Shown here piece after piece: positions 46,501 to 58,158 of a stretch of 64,000 bases of DNA (position 1 is its first letter; each line of letters opens with the position of its first letter). The DNA lies in the NCBI GenBank assembly GCA_001949185.1, contig BDGG01000003.1, positions 921,502 to 985,501 on the forward strand, given 5' to 3'. Source of the DNA: Ramazzottius varieornatus (lineage: Eukaryota; Tardigrada; Eutardigrada; Parachela; Ramazzottiidae). A model generated the notes under the pieces. The model ran no database searches and was not told the DNA's origin. It saw nothing but the letters and a program-made list of their open reading frames with translations. A program made the position numbers and the translations under genes.

Positions 46501-46648
46501 TCATGGGCTGTGTGTTGTATGGCTGCTGGCGGTCATACATACCTTTGTTTTGTACTCGCCATTGACGTATGGTTGGGCGGTATTGTCGAGAGAGGAACTG
46601 CGCGATCTCGAACGGAAAGAAAGCTGGGCTTTTATAATACGAAACTGA
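43593..46648 (+). CDS. POMT1: Protein O-mannosyltransferase 1, ten exons, 765 aa
   Basis: Exons are 43593-43828, 43892-44043, 44172-44743, 44805-44924, 45006-45211, 45285-45381, 45531-45759, 45815-46017, 46098-46411 and 46480-46648, all in frame. The ER multi-pass enzyme moves mannose from dolichol-phosphate-mannose onto Ser/Thr, starting alpha-dystroglycan-type glycans, normally as a POMT1/POMT2 heteromer. The catalytic acidic pair is in FDELFY (D81-E82), then [31 protein letters not shown] leads into the MIR region ([81 protein letters not shown]). The C-terminal helices end SPLTYG..SW.FIIRN, favouring POMT1 over POMT2. An adjacent ATG at 43599 is an alternative start. Intron 2 has a CATGT microsatellite. 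Confidence 0.93.
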
Positions 46649-46918
46649 GAAGTGAACACCGTTCCTGTTCTGCTTGAATTGACAAATTTAAATACGCCGG
46701 CGCCAGTTAAGAACTCAGATATGAGTTTTGTCGGTGGCTGTCTTGTCCACTCCGTTTTTATGCAGTGTGATAATGATTAATGAAGCTTGTCGTTTGAACA
46801 CGAGCGATGTGGTTCGAAGAAGTTTGCGAAAGTCACAAGTTGTAGTGGGTGCTGAAGCGCGACTGTACTCTGCTACACACAAATCAGAAATGCGATTTCC
46901 AGACGTTCGTTTTGACGA
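46649..46918. other. Short intergenic spacer
   Basis: POMT1 3' flank. No feature seen. Confidence 0.4.
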
Positions 46919-47475
46919 ATGGGTATCTGCATACGAGAATGCGTCCAGAGTATTCTGGCTTGGATTCGGCCTTTTTTGACATCAAGTTGTTCGAAATATC
47001 GAACTGTACCAAAGGTTCAATTCGGGGCACTTTGGGGCGGTAATGAAGACAAAACGAGTGGCTGAAATATTTGAATATATTTATCGAAAATCACAAGGGT
47101 GTTAGGGGCTAGTCTTGGTGTCAGCAGCGCACTCCAGCTGGAGACGCGCACCAGCAAGCACTTCCGGTGCATATTGTCTGTGGGCTGTTAGTCATTGGTT
47201 AGTTGATTAAATTTGGCTGCGCACAGCGTATTTCGACCAGTGCGCGTGCCGATTCGTGCGCCACATAGGTTTTCAGCACTTTCAGCTACCTCCTCGTAAC
47301 TTTTTGTCCTGTGGCCAGAATCCAATTCTGAGTTCAGATTCGTGTTTCTCAAGGTCTGTTTGACATAGATGCATCTCCGGTTGAAGCTTTTTCTCGGGCT
47401 CCGAAAACTTTAAAACGTTCTTGTGAACAATTGGGTCAGACCTGCTTTGGACTCATTCTCGTATGCAGATACCCA
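46919..47475. mobile_element. 557-bp TIR element, family D, uninterrupted copy
   Basis: The inverted ends share GGGTATCTGCATACGAGAAT. The reverse complement aligns along its length with the two halves of the element at 54568-58665, for example CCGGAAGTGCTTGCTGGTGC here versus CCGGAAGTGCTCGCTAGTGC there. It has no coding capacity, so a non-autonomous DNA transposon. Confidence 0.8.
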
Positions 47476-47546
47476 AATGTTCGAGCAAGGTCTACAATTG
47501 CATTGACATCGCTTGATGAGAAAGAGTGGACACACATGGGCAATGA

Positions 47547-47980
47547 CTACAACACTGCTTTCTTGCAAGATTGTCCACCACAACGTTTAGGGCAGCATTT
47601 GTATGTTAGTCCGCAGTCGGCGTCATCTTGGCAGGTAACGAAACAAGCTCCTTCGTGCGTTTTAGCAGGAGGTGGACATGAACCCGGCATACGCATAGCT
47701 CGGCATTCGGGTCGACCGTTGCGAACGATACAGCGGGTTCCTTGTTGGCAAATCATTTCCTGCGCGAGAAAGGAAATGTGTAATTCGCTTTCGCGAACCG
47801 CATAGGTATAACAACGCAAAGACTCACACATTCCTCGAGCGTTATCTGCTCCTGTTCCTCCGAGGTGTCCCGCATTTGTATAATAGTTCTCGCCCGAGTG
47901 GTTTCTCTTGTGCAGAGGAAGCTCAGTACGATGACGGTGAAAGCAGGCAGAAACATATTTTGTGGAAGTAATCTCAGCAT
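47547..47980 (-). CDS. Secreted WAP-domain protein, two exons, 121 aa
   Basis: Exons (minus) are 47980-47828 and 47759-47547, joined in phase 0, giving 121 residues. A signal peptide (MFLPAFTVIVLSFLC) is followed by a short acidic linker. A small Cys segment (EMICQQGTRCIVRNGRPEC) resembles the N-terminal part of follistatin/Kazal-type modules. One whey-acidic-protein four-disulfide core follows: GSCPPP, GACFVTCQDDADC and YKCCPKRCGGQSC. WAP domains commonly inhibit serine proteases or act as antimicrobials outside the cell. Which applies here cannot be told from sequence. Confidence 0.8.
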
Positions 47981-49461
47981 TTTAGTCCTCAAAGCCCCAG
48001 AGCACGAGAAAATCGTGATTTGTGTAGAAATAATGGCGCACTGTAAATGGATGCGAAAACGGTGATTTATCTGGTTCGGAGTACCGTGATGGTGTAGCAC
48101 ATGTTTTATTTCGAAGAAGTCAGTGTACTCTTATGAAGAAGCCAATTGAGTTCGAAACGAAGTCAACACATTGCCGTCCAAGAACTTCACATCAGCATTC
48201 TGATGGATAGCGGGTACCATTCATGTGTGGTTAATCCCTCAGCTCCTGAAGTGCCACGTCGAGTGCCCGCTTTCCTTACTGCTGCTGTAGGTGTCCGGGT
48301 ATCGCGCCATTGTGCTCGCCTTCTTAAACTTCACATCATGCACTGGTGCATGAGAGTACCGTTGAATACAGTCTGGCGAAAACGCCAGACAAAAGAAAGC
48401 CATGAACGGGCTACTGGAAAAGGACGCAGATAGATTACGACTTGGTGGTTTCGCGAAAGAGACAGCAGACTTGCCATTCGACATGTAAAAAAAAAATGAT
48501 GTGTGTAAAAAAATGATGTGTGTAAAAAAATGATGTGGAAGGCCATTTATGCGGTCAGTTAACAACTGTAATCGATTCGAAGGTTGATAGCTATTTTTAA
48601 CAATCGAAATTTCGGTGTGGTACCGGTAGCGCCATTCTGTGGCATGTTGTTGCGGATCTTTGATTAGGAAGACGAACGGCTTGCTAGAACTTGAAGTGTG
48701 CTAGCTGCACGAAACTCTTTCGCGGAGTGAGGGAGTGACCAATATGGTTCGAAACAGTCGGCGGTGCCCCTTCAAATCTTAATTCATTTTTTGCAACTAC
48801 TCTTTACGCATGTGGTGTTCAGCAGTCTGAAACCGCTGAACACGTTACAAGATTGTCGATAGTCATAGACCAGACTCCGTGATCAATCTTCTGGCGATTT
48901 TCTTCAGCATTTCCACACTTTCCATAATTATGTGATTCAAAACCGGACGCAGACCTGGTATCAATTTTATAATCGGTTAGGTAGTGAATTCGAATCCGTT
49001 AAGTACAGTACACCATCTTCGCCTGTGTATCAGCATCTATTGTACAACTGGGTGTGATTTTCACCATCAGGCTCGAAGTTTATTAATTAATGCCCGTATC
49101 TTCAGTCCAAAGAGAATACGAGGTGGCCGGCACGGAGATATCCGCCGGGCATAGAGATATCCACCGGGTTTCGACGTTATAAAGCGACATAGAGACCCAC
49201 TGGATTTCTATATTATTATGGGTGGTGGATATTTCCGCGCCGGCCTCCTCGTAGATCATTTCATTTCGATAGCACGCTCGCAAATACAGTAGGACGCTTC
49301 CTCTCGATTGTTCATGGAGAGCAAACTTTCCCGCGTTGGTCAGTTGTCATCCTAGAGGTCACCCAACAATGGTTCTTTCCACAAGCAGATTTATTGTTAC
49401 CGCGCAAAAATTCTCTCAGAGAAATGTAATACTGTAAGCTAGGTTTCTGTCATGCAATTTT
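47981..49461. other. Gene-free stretch with a short tandem repeat
   Basis: No gene supportable. It includes the 17-bp tandem at 48486-48538. Confidence 0.45.
48486..48538 (+). repeat. Three tandem copies of GTAAAAAAATGATGTGT
   Basis: Three near-perfect 17-base units. The first has extra A residues, the last ends ATGATGTGG. Confidence 0.85.
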
Positions 49462-51458
49462 CTAGCGTAGCGAGGCTCGTATGGTGAAATGATCCGGATG
49501 GACGCCTAATAATGGTACGTTATGGTAGCAGCTCGTCAATTGCACACTGCGAGATGTCCAAATGCTAATGAAGGACTTACCAACGCCGTTTATTCTCAGA
49601 ATATCCGTCCATGGTCGACTTCGTGCTAAAACCCTGGTCATGTCGAAATGTTGTATCATCGAAACCATCGATATAAAGACGATCATCTTGGCAAAGTGAT
49701 CCCCACTGCACATTCGCCGACCTGCAAAGTGGTTTCGGAGTTTAAAAATGCTCGTTAAAATCAAACAGTTGGCTAGATTTGGTTAAGGTACAGCAACTCA
49801 CCTGTAGCGAATGGCAGACTATGCGGACTAGATACAAATTTTCCTTGGTCATCTAGAAATCTCTCTGGACGAAAAACCATTGGATCCTTGTAATAGACAT
49901 CGGAGTGGTGAATGTTCACGTAGTCAACAAAAACAGTTGTATCTATGAACGCAAACTCCAGTTTGATTGTCTGGGTTGGTGTACGTCGGTTGACTATAAA
50001 AAAACTACCTTTCGGTATCGTATAACCGTTTAGCATTACGTCTTCCGTGCACTGATGTGGTAGTCCGAACGGATCAACGCTTCCGATACGAAAGACCTCG
50101 CTCATCGTGGCTTCACAATAAGGTAGCTGTCCCCGATCCGCATATGAAGCTATGGTTCCCTGACCTAAAACTTGGTATATTTCTTCTTGGCATTTTTGTA
50201 AGACCTCTGGCACGGAGGACAGCAGTAGTACGGCCCATTGCAGCGAGCCAAGCGTTGCATCCAAGCCCGCTGGAAAAAAAGGTTGAAACACGTGTGCGAA
50301 TTTTCAAATGCCTTCCGGTCTCCCAGAAATAACTTACCAAAGTACATCTCTATCGACATGTACACCAGCTGCATATCCGTAAAACTTCCGGCGTCTCCAT
50401 TGTTCTTGATCTGTTCCTGTTGCTCTTTCAGGTAGGCGTCAATAAAGTCGCGCACATCACTGGTATCGAAGTGTTTCCGATGTTCGGCAATGATTTCTTC
50501 CATCATGTGAGCACTCTCTGCCATGCGTCCATATACCATAGCCTGCTTTTGCCTGAACGGCGGGATATGAGACAACCATGGGAAGACGTTGAGAATGCTT
50601 GCCGGTGTGGTGCCTTCCGTGAACACTACGTTGACGCTGTCGGTGATGCGAGTGAACCTCGGGTCGTCGGAGCGGAGAGCTCCACCGCACAGCGTGGAGG
50701 CAATACTGTTGGCTACGCATTTGAGCACAGCCGGTCGTGTGGAAAATGGTTGGTCCGGAGTGGAGTTTATTTGGTTCGAAATGTCTTGAATCAGGTCTCG
50801 CGCTGCATTCTGGACGTAGCTTTCGAGAAGGTTTTTCGAGCCAGAGCCTCGCCCGAAATCTTTGAGCGCCATGATCTCGAAACGCCGAGTGTCCTTCCAC
50901 ATCTGTCCTTTGCTGAACGCCAAAGCTAACATCGAACGGTTTGTAAGTTGAGGATGGGGTTTTATGCTCAATGCTGACGCTCACCATGATGGTTGAACAA
51001 TCTTGACAGGTTAGTTTCTGGACGACCTTCCCCAATTATCGGATCTTTATAGGCCGCCTTCGCCACTTCAGGATCGGTAATCACCTGCCAAAGCATTCTT
51101 TTGCAGTAATTTCACGCTTGAAAGCTTGAATAAGGGAAACCTCCGCATCTTCAGTAAAACCATAAACTGCATTATGAAACCCACGAGGATTTGTACTTAC
51201 AAGGTGCAGTTTTGGTCCGAGGAAGAAAGTGAACATGCCATCTTTTCCATACTGTTGGGCCCACTGTTTATACGTCACCCAGGGCGCGTCATCGTCCAGT
51301 CCCAAAGTACCAATCAAGGGGTAAGCTGGTGGTCCTTGAGGTATACGCCCTTTTCTGCGATCAGACATGACCCGAAGATATGGCAGTATAAGGGCTACAG
51401 CATAAAGCGACCCCAAAATGAACGCACACGACATAAAAAGCATAACAAGGAAAGCCAT
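49462..51458 (-). CDS. Cytochrome P450, seven exons, 510 aa (CYP2-clan-like)
   Basis: Exons (minus) are 51458-51201, 51084-50985, 50925-50338, 50269-50009, 49942-49802, 49721-49581 and 49505-49462, 510 residues in frame. An N-terminal ER anchor (LVMLFMSCAFILGSLYAVAL) is followed by the Pro hinge RIPQGPPAYPLIG. The C-helix reads WKDTRRFEIMALKDFG and the I-helix AGLDAT (316-321; the usual acid-Thr pair is DAT). ExxR is E373-V-F-R376, the PERF region FRPERF, and the haem loop FATGRRMCSGDHFA places the axial Cys at 454. All catalytic landmarks are present, so it should be an active microsomal monooxygenase. Substrate is unknown. The CYP2-clan assignment is from general resemblance (IHHSDVYYKDP, FLDDQGKF). 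Confidence 0.93.
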
Positions 51459-52827
51459 GTTTCCAGAGTAAAAAACCGCTCGAGAAGAAAACGCCGGAAA
51501 CGAAGGCTGCGAAATATTAGTCGCAAGACGGTAGGATTGCTCCTGAAATTGAGCGAAAGCGCTCGACGCGTGTGGTGGGAATCCGCAGGAGATAACCGCT
51601 ATCAGCTGACCACAGTTTCTTCAGCTCATTAAATCCGCTGCACGCTATCGAGCCTGATAGCGAGCCGTGTAAAGAAAACATACAGTGGTGAGATGGGCAA
51701 ATGATGGAGGAAGTTCCTCAAACAGGCAGAAGGGCTGGCGATACATTGAGATCCAGGGTTTGCATGCCGTAATGACAGGATACAGACGGCTTGCTCGCAT
51801 TCACCGCAACATCAAGCTGGGCAAATTAAAAATCTGCAGTGAATGCGATAAAAGACTAGTTGGTGCTTGTAAAGCCTGCTCATGATGGTATTGATCGACA
51901 AGGCTTGTCAGGCTTCATCAAGCGGCTTCCACCGTTTAAGGCTTAGTGCGGAAAACCGGATTATGCAACGCCTGTTAACGTCTGAGGCAGTACTCTACCG
52001 CGTGTTCTGGGCCTAACTAAGGCTTTCTCCTTACAGAGTTTACACAACGGTGAAGTCAGTGGAGTTGTGCGCTCTAACTATTGTGCGGTTTATCATCCGA
52101 AACAATACCTGTCAGCTGTCAGCCGTCAGCTTTTGTCAGCGAAACAACTCAGTCTGATCGCTAGATGGCGCGGAGACATTGGGGCCCAAACGGACACTGA
52201 GCGTGAACATAATTTTGCCTTTTCACAGAAACCGGCGAGTTCAAGGCGGGTATAGCGTACCTCGACGCGCGGAAGTCTCGTCCAGGAAATATTCTGTTCG
52301 TTCCGGCGCACTGTTGTAGCCCAGCTTGTGCAGCGTGAAGCCTTGGGTTCGACAACAATAATTGATCAAATGTCTTGTCGTAATTTAGTAATTTGACACC
52401 GTATCCGACAAGCCAAACATACGTCAATCGTGCCATCCGAAATTTCCAGACGTTCATCAAACGTGTGTAGTTTGAAGCGAAATTTGGCTGATCACAAGAC
52501 CACTTTTCTGCAAAAATCCATCAACCCAAGGAAGCAATTTCGAGAAATCAGTAACTACCCGTCATTTCTCCCAACATCGTTAACGCACCGTGTCCAGGTA
52601 TGCGAACTTGATAGTACAAGTTTGGGTGTTCTCTCAAACGTTCTTGATACACTCTGCCGAACGATGGTTTTCTCGTGGTTCGTCCCTTTTGAGGCAGGCT
52701 CAGGACAGTACGGCATCCAGAAACGACGATAGACCAGGTGCAGTCATCATAAGATTCAATTTTCGCTTGACATGTACCCATGCAATCTTCCCCAGATTCT
52801 GCCTAACTCTTGACTTTTATTAACAGT
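51459..52827. other. Intergenic
   Basis: No gene supportable. An ORF ending THRVQ|GTATGCG (about 52430-52596) looks exon-like, but I found no partner in phase. Confidence 0.4.
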
Positions 52828-53137
52828 TGGTCGGAAAATTGCAAATATTCCAGTCGTTCACCGTCAAAGCGCCGCCTTCCGACCAGTTACTTCACCTAAA
52901 CCAAAAGGAAGGGCCAGAAGGCGCACGGAGCTCATTGGTTTCGTGGTGACGTTGTGGGTCGTGGTCGGAGCACTAGTTTTCTGGACACGTAATGCGATAC
53001 GGTTTCCCCTACCAGACCAGCTACGGACCATGTTCGTCTCTGTGTGGATACTTATGTGGGCCTTCCTGGGTTACTGTGCCGAATCGTGGATACTTCTGCT
53101 CTTCTTAGTTCCCAGGCAGACCCGTAGCAGTCCATGA
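52828..53137 (+). pseudogene. GPCR TM6-TM7 exon fragment
   Basis: After a good acceptor (TTTTATTAACAG) the ORF reads a basic loop (KPKGRARRRTELIG), then two helices: VVTLWVVVGALVFWT, and VSVWILMWAFLGYC then ILLLFLVP. Spacing and residues resemble TM6 (LTWIVVCVVLFWT) and TM7 (VLLWSLLHVCVEPY) of the receptors at the left end. No upstream TM1-TM5 was found within about 1.3 kb, so this is a stranded fragment or the last exon of a gene with a very long intron. Confidence 0.45.
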
Positions 53138-54567
53138 CCGGCAGAGCGGGTAGGCCGTGTGTCACAACATGCAGCCAGTGCTGGCAACAATACGATAAAA
53201 CAGGATAGGATACTTTTCGATGTAATGTTAGCCGATATCATACATCGTACTTTTCAATATCTCTGCCATATCGACAGTTTGATCGTAGTGACTCGGTCCA
53301 CGGCCTGCCACGACTTTTTCTACGTGCACTGCCTGTCACACTGCCTTTGACTCCGTGCACTACCTTGGACACTACCTTTTAACTTTGTACACGGACTTTG
53401 ACACGGCCGTGATGCTACGTGCACAGCTTTTGACACGTTTCTTTATCCACAGACATTGCTTTTGAGAGGTGCTTGATTCCGCCGTTACTGTCCAGTAGAA
53501 AAGCAGTGTAGAGGCTGGACATTGGCCTTCAAATAAGGCTACTCTAATTCCGCTTCTTTGCTCTGCCATGTGTGAACGATGAGAGACGGTGATGCATTCA
53601 ACTCGCACGCTACTTTTGAAGTCGTCTTGAAGGCCTATCAGAATGAGACCGCTCAACTCTTCAGCGTAGGACGGCCCAAGAAACTCAAAGCTACAGCGAG
53701 CGATGATCCCAGAAAAAAACAGCCAAATCTATCGAAAACTACAATTCAGCACTCTATGCTCAACGATTGTAACGCTTTGTTCATGGAGGTCCTGGACGCC
53801 ATCGTGGAGCGGTTGTACGAGAAATAAAATATACGAGGAAGATCAAATTTCCCGTAGTAAATCAGATGGAGAAGTTCGAGCCATAAGTCCACCCAACAGT
53901 CGACAGCACAACCATAAATAGTCAAAAGATAACTGTGACCATGAACGAGAGAACCGTCTTTTGAACAACAAAGAAAAGGTTTAAGCTGCCGAGTTAGTCC
54001 TTAATGGAATACCGGTACGCCAAATGGCTGCTGCACTACCCATACAAACCAAGAAGCCAATCCGCGAACAAGACCTTTACAACCTAGAGGCCGTACTGGA
54101 CCGAAAGATGAACAGCCTTTGAATACTTAAAGATGTAATGGTCATCGCTCCGAAACCTCTCAACATCTAAGCTTTGAAGGTCCTCTCCAGGTCGTACCCG
54201 TAGTGAAAAGATCGTGCCGAAGGTAGTGCACGGAGTCAAAGGCTGTGTGACAGGCCGTACGCGTGCACCCACAACAAACTGTAGAAGGCCGTGCACGTCG
54301 CCTTGACCTCTTTTGATACGGTATAGTTTTTGAATATCGTGGTTTTGAAATATCGAATTTACCGCAACGATATAACAATAAATTGAACAGAGTTCGCGCC
54401 GAGCCGGAGACCAGTATTATTTCAATGCGTCGAGCGGTTTAGGACCTTCAGAAATGAGACGCCCCTCAGATCGGCTGTACCGTAGGTTGAACATGCCTCA
54501 GAACACTTACAAAAGCCTAAACTGTACACACTTTGTCGCCTCAAAGTTACAAATTGAAAATATCGAT
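53138..54567. other. Mostly non-coding stretch
   Basis: It contains the doubtful ORF at 53579-53827. Otherwise no supported feature. Confidence 0.4.
53579..53827 (+). CDS. Possible small protein or exon, 82 aa, unrecognised
   Basis: ATG 53579 opens an 82-residue frame with coding-like composition: a basic middle (GRPKKLKATASDDPRKKQ) and an amphipathic C-terminal helix (FMEVLDAIVERLYEK). No motif, signal peptide or introns. It may be a fragment of a larger lost gene. Confidence 0.3.
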   Translation: MRDGDAFNSHATFEVVLKAYQNETAQLFSVGRPKKLKATASDDPRKKQPNLSKTTIQHSMLNDCNALFMEVLDAIVERLYEK

Positions 54568-55474
54568 ATGGGTTATCTGCATGCAAGAACGCGTCCAAAC
54601 TCCAAAGCATGTCTAACCGAATTATTCAGGAGACAATGTTAAGGTTTCTGCACCCCAAGGAAAAGCTGAAACGGGACCTTCCTCTACATCAAACATACCC
54701 TGAGGAAAATATATCTGGATCAAAATTAAGTTTTGACCACAGATTGGAGAGTTAGGAAGAACAAGGTGGAAACACCGAATTCCCGTGTATTGCATGATCA
54801 GAACGCGGATCGGGTGTATTAACACTTAGAATACCAAGGGTACAACTCACTTGTCCGGCGCACAGTTACCTCGCTGTTGAAACTCTCCTGTTCCACTTTT
54901 ACGTCTCGTTTTTTCACGTTTGACTGAGAGCTACATTTCTCTATCCAGTCCACCCAGCGACCACCGGCTAAACAGTGGGCAAAAAGTGTGAAATTTTTCT
55001 GAAAAATTAGTCGTAAAATGCTGTTCGTACACAAATCCAATTCTGTCTAGCGTATCGTTTGACACAATGACTTGGAAAAAATTCAAGGCATACTAGACTG
55101 TTTTCTTTACAGTTCATAGTTTGTTTCGTTAATACTGTGCTTGCCCAGTGGTCAGAAAGAAATATGGCGCTTGCATGAAACAAAACACTATGTGGCGCAG
55201 TCTATGACGTCATACACGCTACTACCACTAGTGGCACAGTCAAAGTTACGATCGAAAAATTCAAAATTTGATTTTACGCTTTCCGATCGCAGCCACTTAG
55301 CCTTCCTCTGTTCTTCGTCGACNACATCTTCTTCGAAGCTTTCTGTACGGTATTGTGGGATTTTGTGCACTATGGAAGCTNNNNNNNNNNNNNNNNNNNN
55401 NNNNNNNNNNNNNNNNNNNNNNNNNNNNNNGGGATTTCTATATGGCATTCTAACATCAAGCTCTGCAATTACAG

Positions 55475-55835
55475 ATTGACTCTTCCTCCAAAATTACTGC
55501 TTTTCATGGAGAAGGCTTCGCACGGTCTCGAGGGAAGGGAAGCACGATTCGCCATTTACAGAGCCCTCTGCAGTCAGATTTTCGTAAGTCGGATTGATGT
55601 GTTTTGTCGTTTTCTGTTTGTCTGCAATGTGAACGAAGGTTTGACTGTTGTCGGTGATTGCTTTCAGGACGTTGAGCAATCCATGGCGCGAGCTGGACCA
55701 AAGTCTGTTCTGATGTATCCTCCTGCCCTGCTGGAATACATACGGAAAATTCACGGCGGGGAAGTGGCTGGTGGTTCGGGAAGAGGAAAGATAATTGTCA
55801 CGCTAGAAACTATTGCTCTGATGAAATGGTGTTGA
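55475..55835 (+). CDS. Second ORF inside the piggyBac element, unrecognised
   Basis: Exon-like segments 55475-55583 and 55668-55835 are joined by an 84-base GT..AG intron (ATTTTC|GTAAGT, GCTTTCAG|GACGTT). They encode FMEKASHGLEGREARFAIY .. ALLEYIRKIHGGEVAGG and end LETIALMKWC. An acceptor (AATTACAG) opens the first exon, so more lies upstream, partly lost in the N gap. I do not recognise the protein. It may be a host exon captured by the transposon or an accessory gene. It is not part of the transposase frame. Confidence 0.4.
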
Positions 55836-56116
55836 TTATTGAATGAGTTACTTGAATTTGATCAGTTGATTTGTTGTTGATGTTACAGTCTGGTGCAAAA
55901 TGGAGTAGCTTTTTTGATTGATTAGCCACCAGTGAGCTCTGAAACTCCTTCATGGAAACAACGTGTCAGCACAATAAAACAATCAAAATTAGTCAAGTGC
56001 ATCGAATAAACTGACGGAAGTGTTGCGCTTTTCATAGATATTTATGAAATTAATTACTTCAAAGAGCGTTTCTTGTACGCCTCGTGCTTTTCTTCTTGGT
56101 TTGCGAGTTTCAAGGA

Positions 56117-58158
56117 ATGGACGTTGAGGAGGAGGAATCTGAGACGGCAAGCTGTGCATCGGAAGTACCGGAGAACGATGATGAAGTTCTGGCTGAACCT
56201 GACGTAGTGGAAACTGGGGAAGATCAGCCGGACACAGAAAGCGATGACGACGACGTGCTCTACCAGATCAACGATATCGGTCCTTACTTCGGCAAGAATG
56301 GCGCTGTCCAATGGTCGCGCTTTCCGCTTGACATTGGGAAGACTCGTAGCGTCAACAAGATGACAGGAGAAGGCGGTGTAACCCCGCATGCAAGATCGCG
56401 CGTGATGGATATGCCGGACTGCATTGATTTGTTCCTCACTTCCGCCATAAAAGAATCGATCGTTCTGCACACAAACGAAGAGGGTAACCGTCGATACGGA
56501 AAGACAGAGTGGGTGCCTTTCGATGTGGTCGAGCTGGACGCCTTTCTGGGAATGTTGCTGCTTCAAGGAGTTCACATGGACGGAACGGTGCCTGTTTCTG
56601 AGCTGTGGAGCGAAGGTGAGGGAAAAAAGATTTATCAAGCCTGTATGTCCCGAAAACGGTTCGCCCAGATTACGTGCAGCTTACGCTTTGATGATAGCAC
56701 TCGTGAGAAACGTGTGGAGCTGGACAAGATGACTCATGTGCGAGAGTTCTTTGAGATGTGGTCCCTGAGTTTGAGAACCAATTATCTCCCGTACGAAAGT
56801 GCGTGTGTCGACGAGCAGCTCTTTCCGTTCAAAGGTCGATGTGGCTTCAAGCAGTACATCCCCACGAAGCCACGAAGCAAGTATGGACTCAAGTTGTTTC
56901 TCCTGTGCTGCTGTCGAACATCACACTGCTGTAATATCCAGCTCTACACTGGAAAGCCCGTCGGAGGTAAACCAGAGAAGAATCAAGGAAAGCGTGTTGT
57001 GTTAGATCTGGTGGACTACCTAGGTAAATCTTTTGTGTTTTGATTGTAAACAAGATATCTGACCGTGTTATATGTTTGTTGTTGAAATCAATTAAGCCTG
57101 CGTTTGTTTTTCTGGTTTTAGGAGATGACTCGGGCAGGAACGTAACGACGGATAACTTTTTCACTTCATTGGCTTTGGGCGAAGCACTTCTGAAGAAGAA
57201 TATCTCACTTATTGGAACCATACGGAAAAGTAGACCGGAAATTCCCTCTGCCTTTCTACCCAGTAAATACCGTGAAGTCCACTCCTCGCTGTTCGGCCAT
57301 ACTTCCGATTTCACCTTGGTTTCCTATGTTCCAAAGAAAGGCAAGGCAGTAACTCTGCTCAGCTCCATGCACCTCGACGCGTAAGTGAAGCATGACGTTT
57401 GAGCATAACTTTGATCGAGCGCACCTTATGATCATTCGTGACGTGACGTCATGCACGAAAGATGCGTACTCATGGAGATTGTTGATCGAAAAGATGCGTG
57501 ACGTCACTAAAATTTTACAGTGTTGCGGCTAAGCTATCTTACAAGATGACAGAACATCTGACGTCACAAGGTAATTTTACGTTTCAGCGACATTGACGAA
57601 AGTTCGAAAGAAGAGAAGCCTGAAATTGTGATGGAGTACAACCGAACGAAAGCCGGGGTAGACACTCTGGACCAGCTCACCGGAAACTACAGTTGTCGAC
57701 GTAAGACCAGTCGTTGGCCGATGGCGTTGTTTTACGACATTCTGGACATCTCAGCGCTCGATGCGTACATCATATGGTGCGAGATCAACCCTGGTTGGAA
57801 TTCCACGTTGCCCACCAAACGTCGGATGTTCCTTCAAGACGTTAGTAAGAAGATGATGCAACGACAGCTCCTGAGACGCTCCACGACGCCTAGTATTAGT
57901 TTCAGCATGAAGAAATTCGTATCGACCGTTGTACCACGCGTCCAAGTATCTTCAGATCAAGCAGTAGATGAGATGGCCAACACAAGCAAACCGAAAGCTT
58001 TGCAAAAGAAGCCAACTTGCTGTCGATTTTGCCCACGGAGTCTTGGGCGAAGAAGTATCATCACTTGCAGTCTGTGTAGTCTTCATGTTTGTTCTGTCCA
58101 TAGATCAGCAAAACAGATGGTTTTTTGTCTAGACTGCAGCGAGAAGAAATCTAAATGA
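56117..58158 (+). CDS. piggyBac-type DDD transposase, three exons, 578 aa
   Basis: Exons are 56117-57023, 57122-57380 and 57588-58158, 578 residues in frame. The enzyme performs TTAA-specific cut-and-paste transposition. An acidic N-terminus (EEEESETASCASE) is followed by the DDE_Tnp_1_7 domain: catalytic Asp232 in CVDEQLFPFKGR, Asp313 in NVTTDNFFTS, and Asp414 in TKAGVDTLDQL with a further Asp417. Spacing of 81 and 101 is close to the canonical enzyme. KPRSKYGLKLF follows the first Asp. The C-terminal cysteine-rich domain (CCRFCPRSLG, CSLCSLHVCSVH, FCLDC) is the family's zinc-binding, end-recognition module. No stops or frameshifts were seen, so recent activity is plausible. It is read in the same orientation as the element's left-to-right TIRs. 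Confidence 0.92.

Noticed and set aside
46476-46564. The C-terminal frame of POMT1 reading [18 protein letters not shown]
   Set aside because: An intron (46412-46479) places the last exon in another frame, giving the conserved SPLTYG..SW end.
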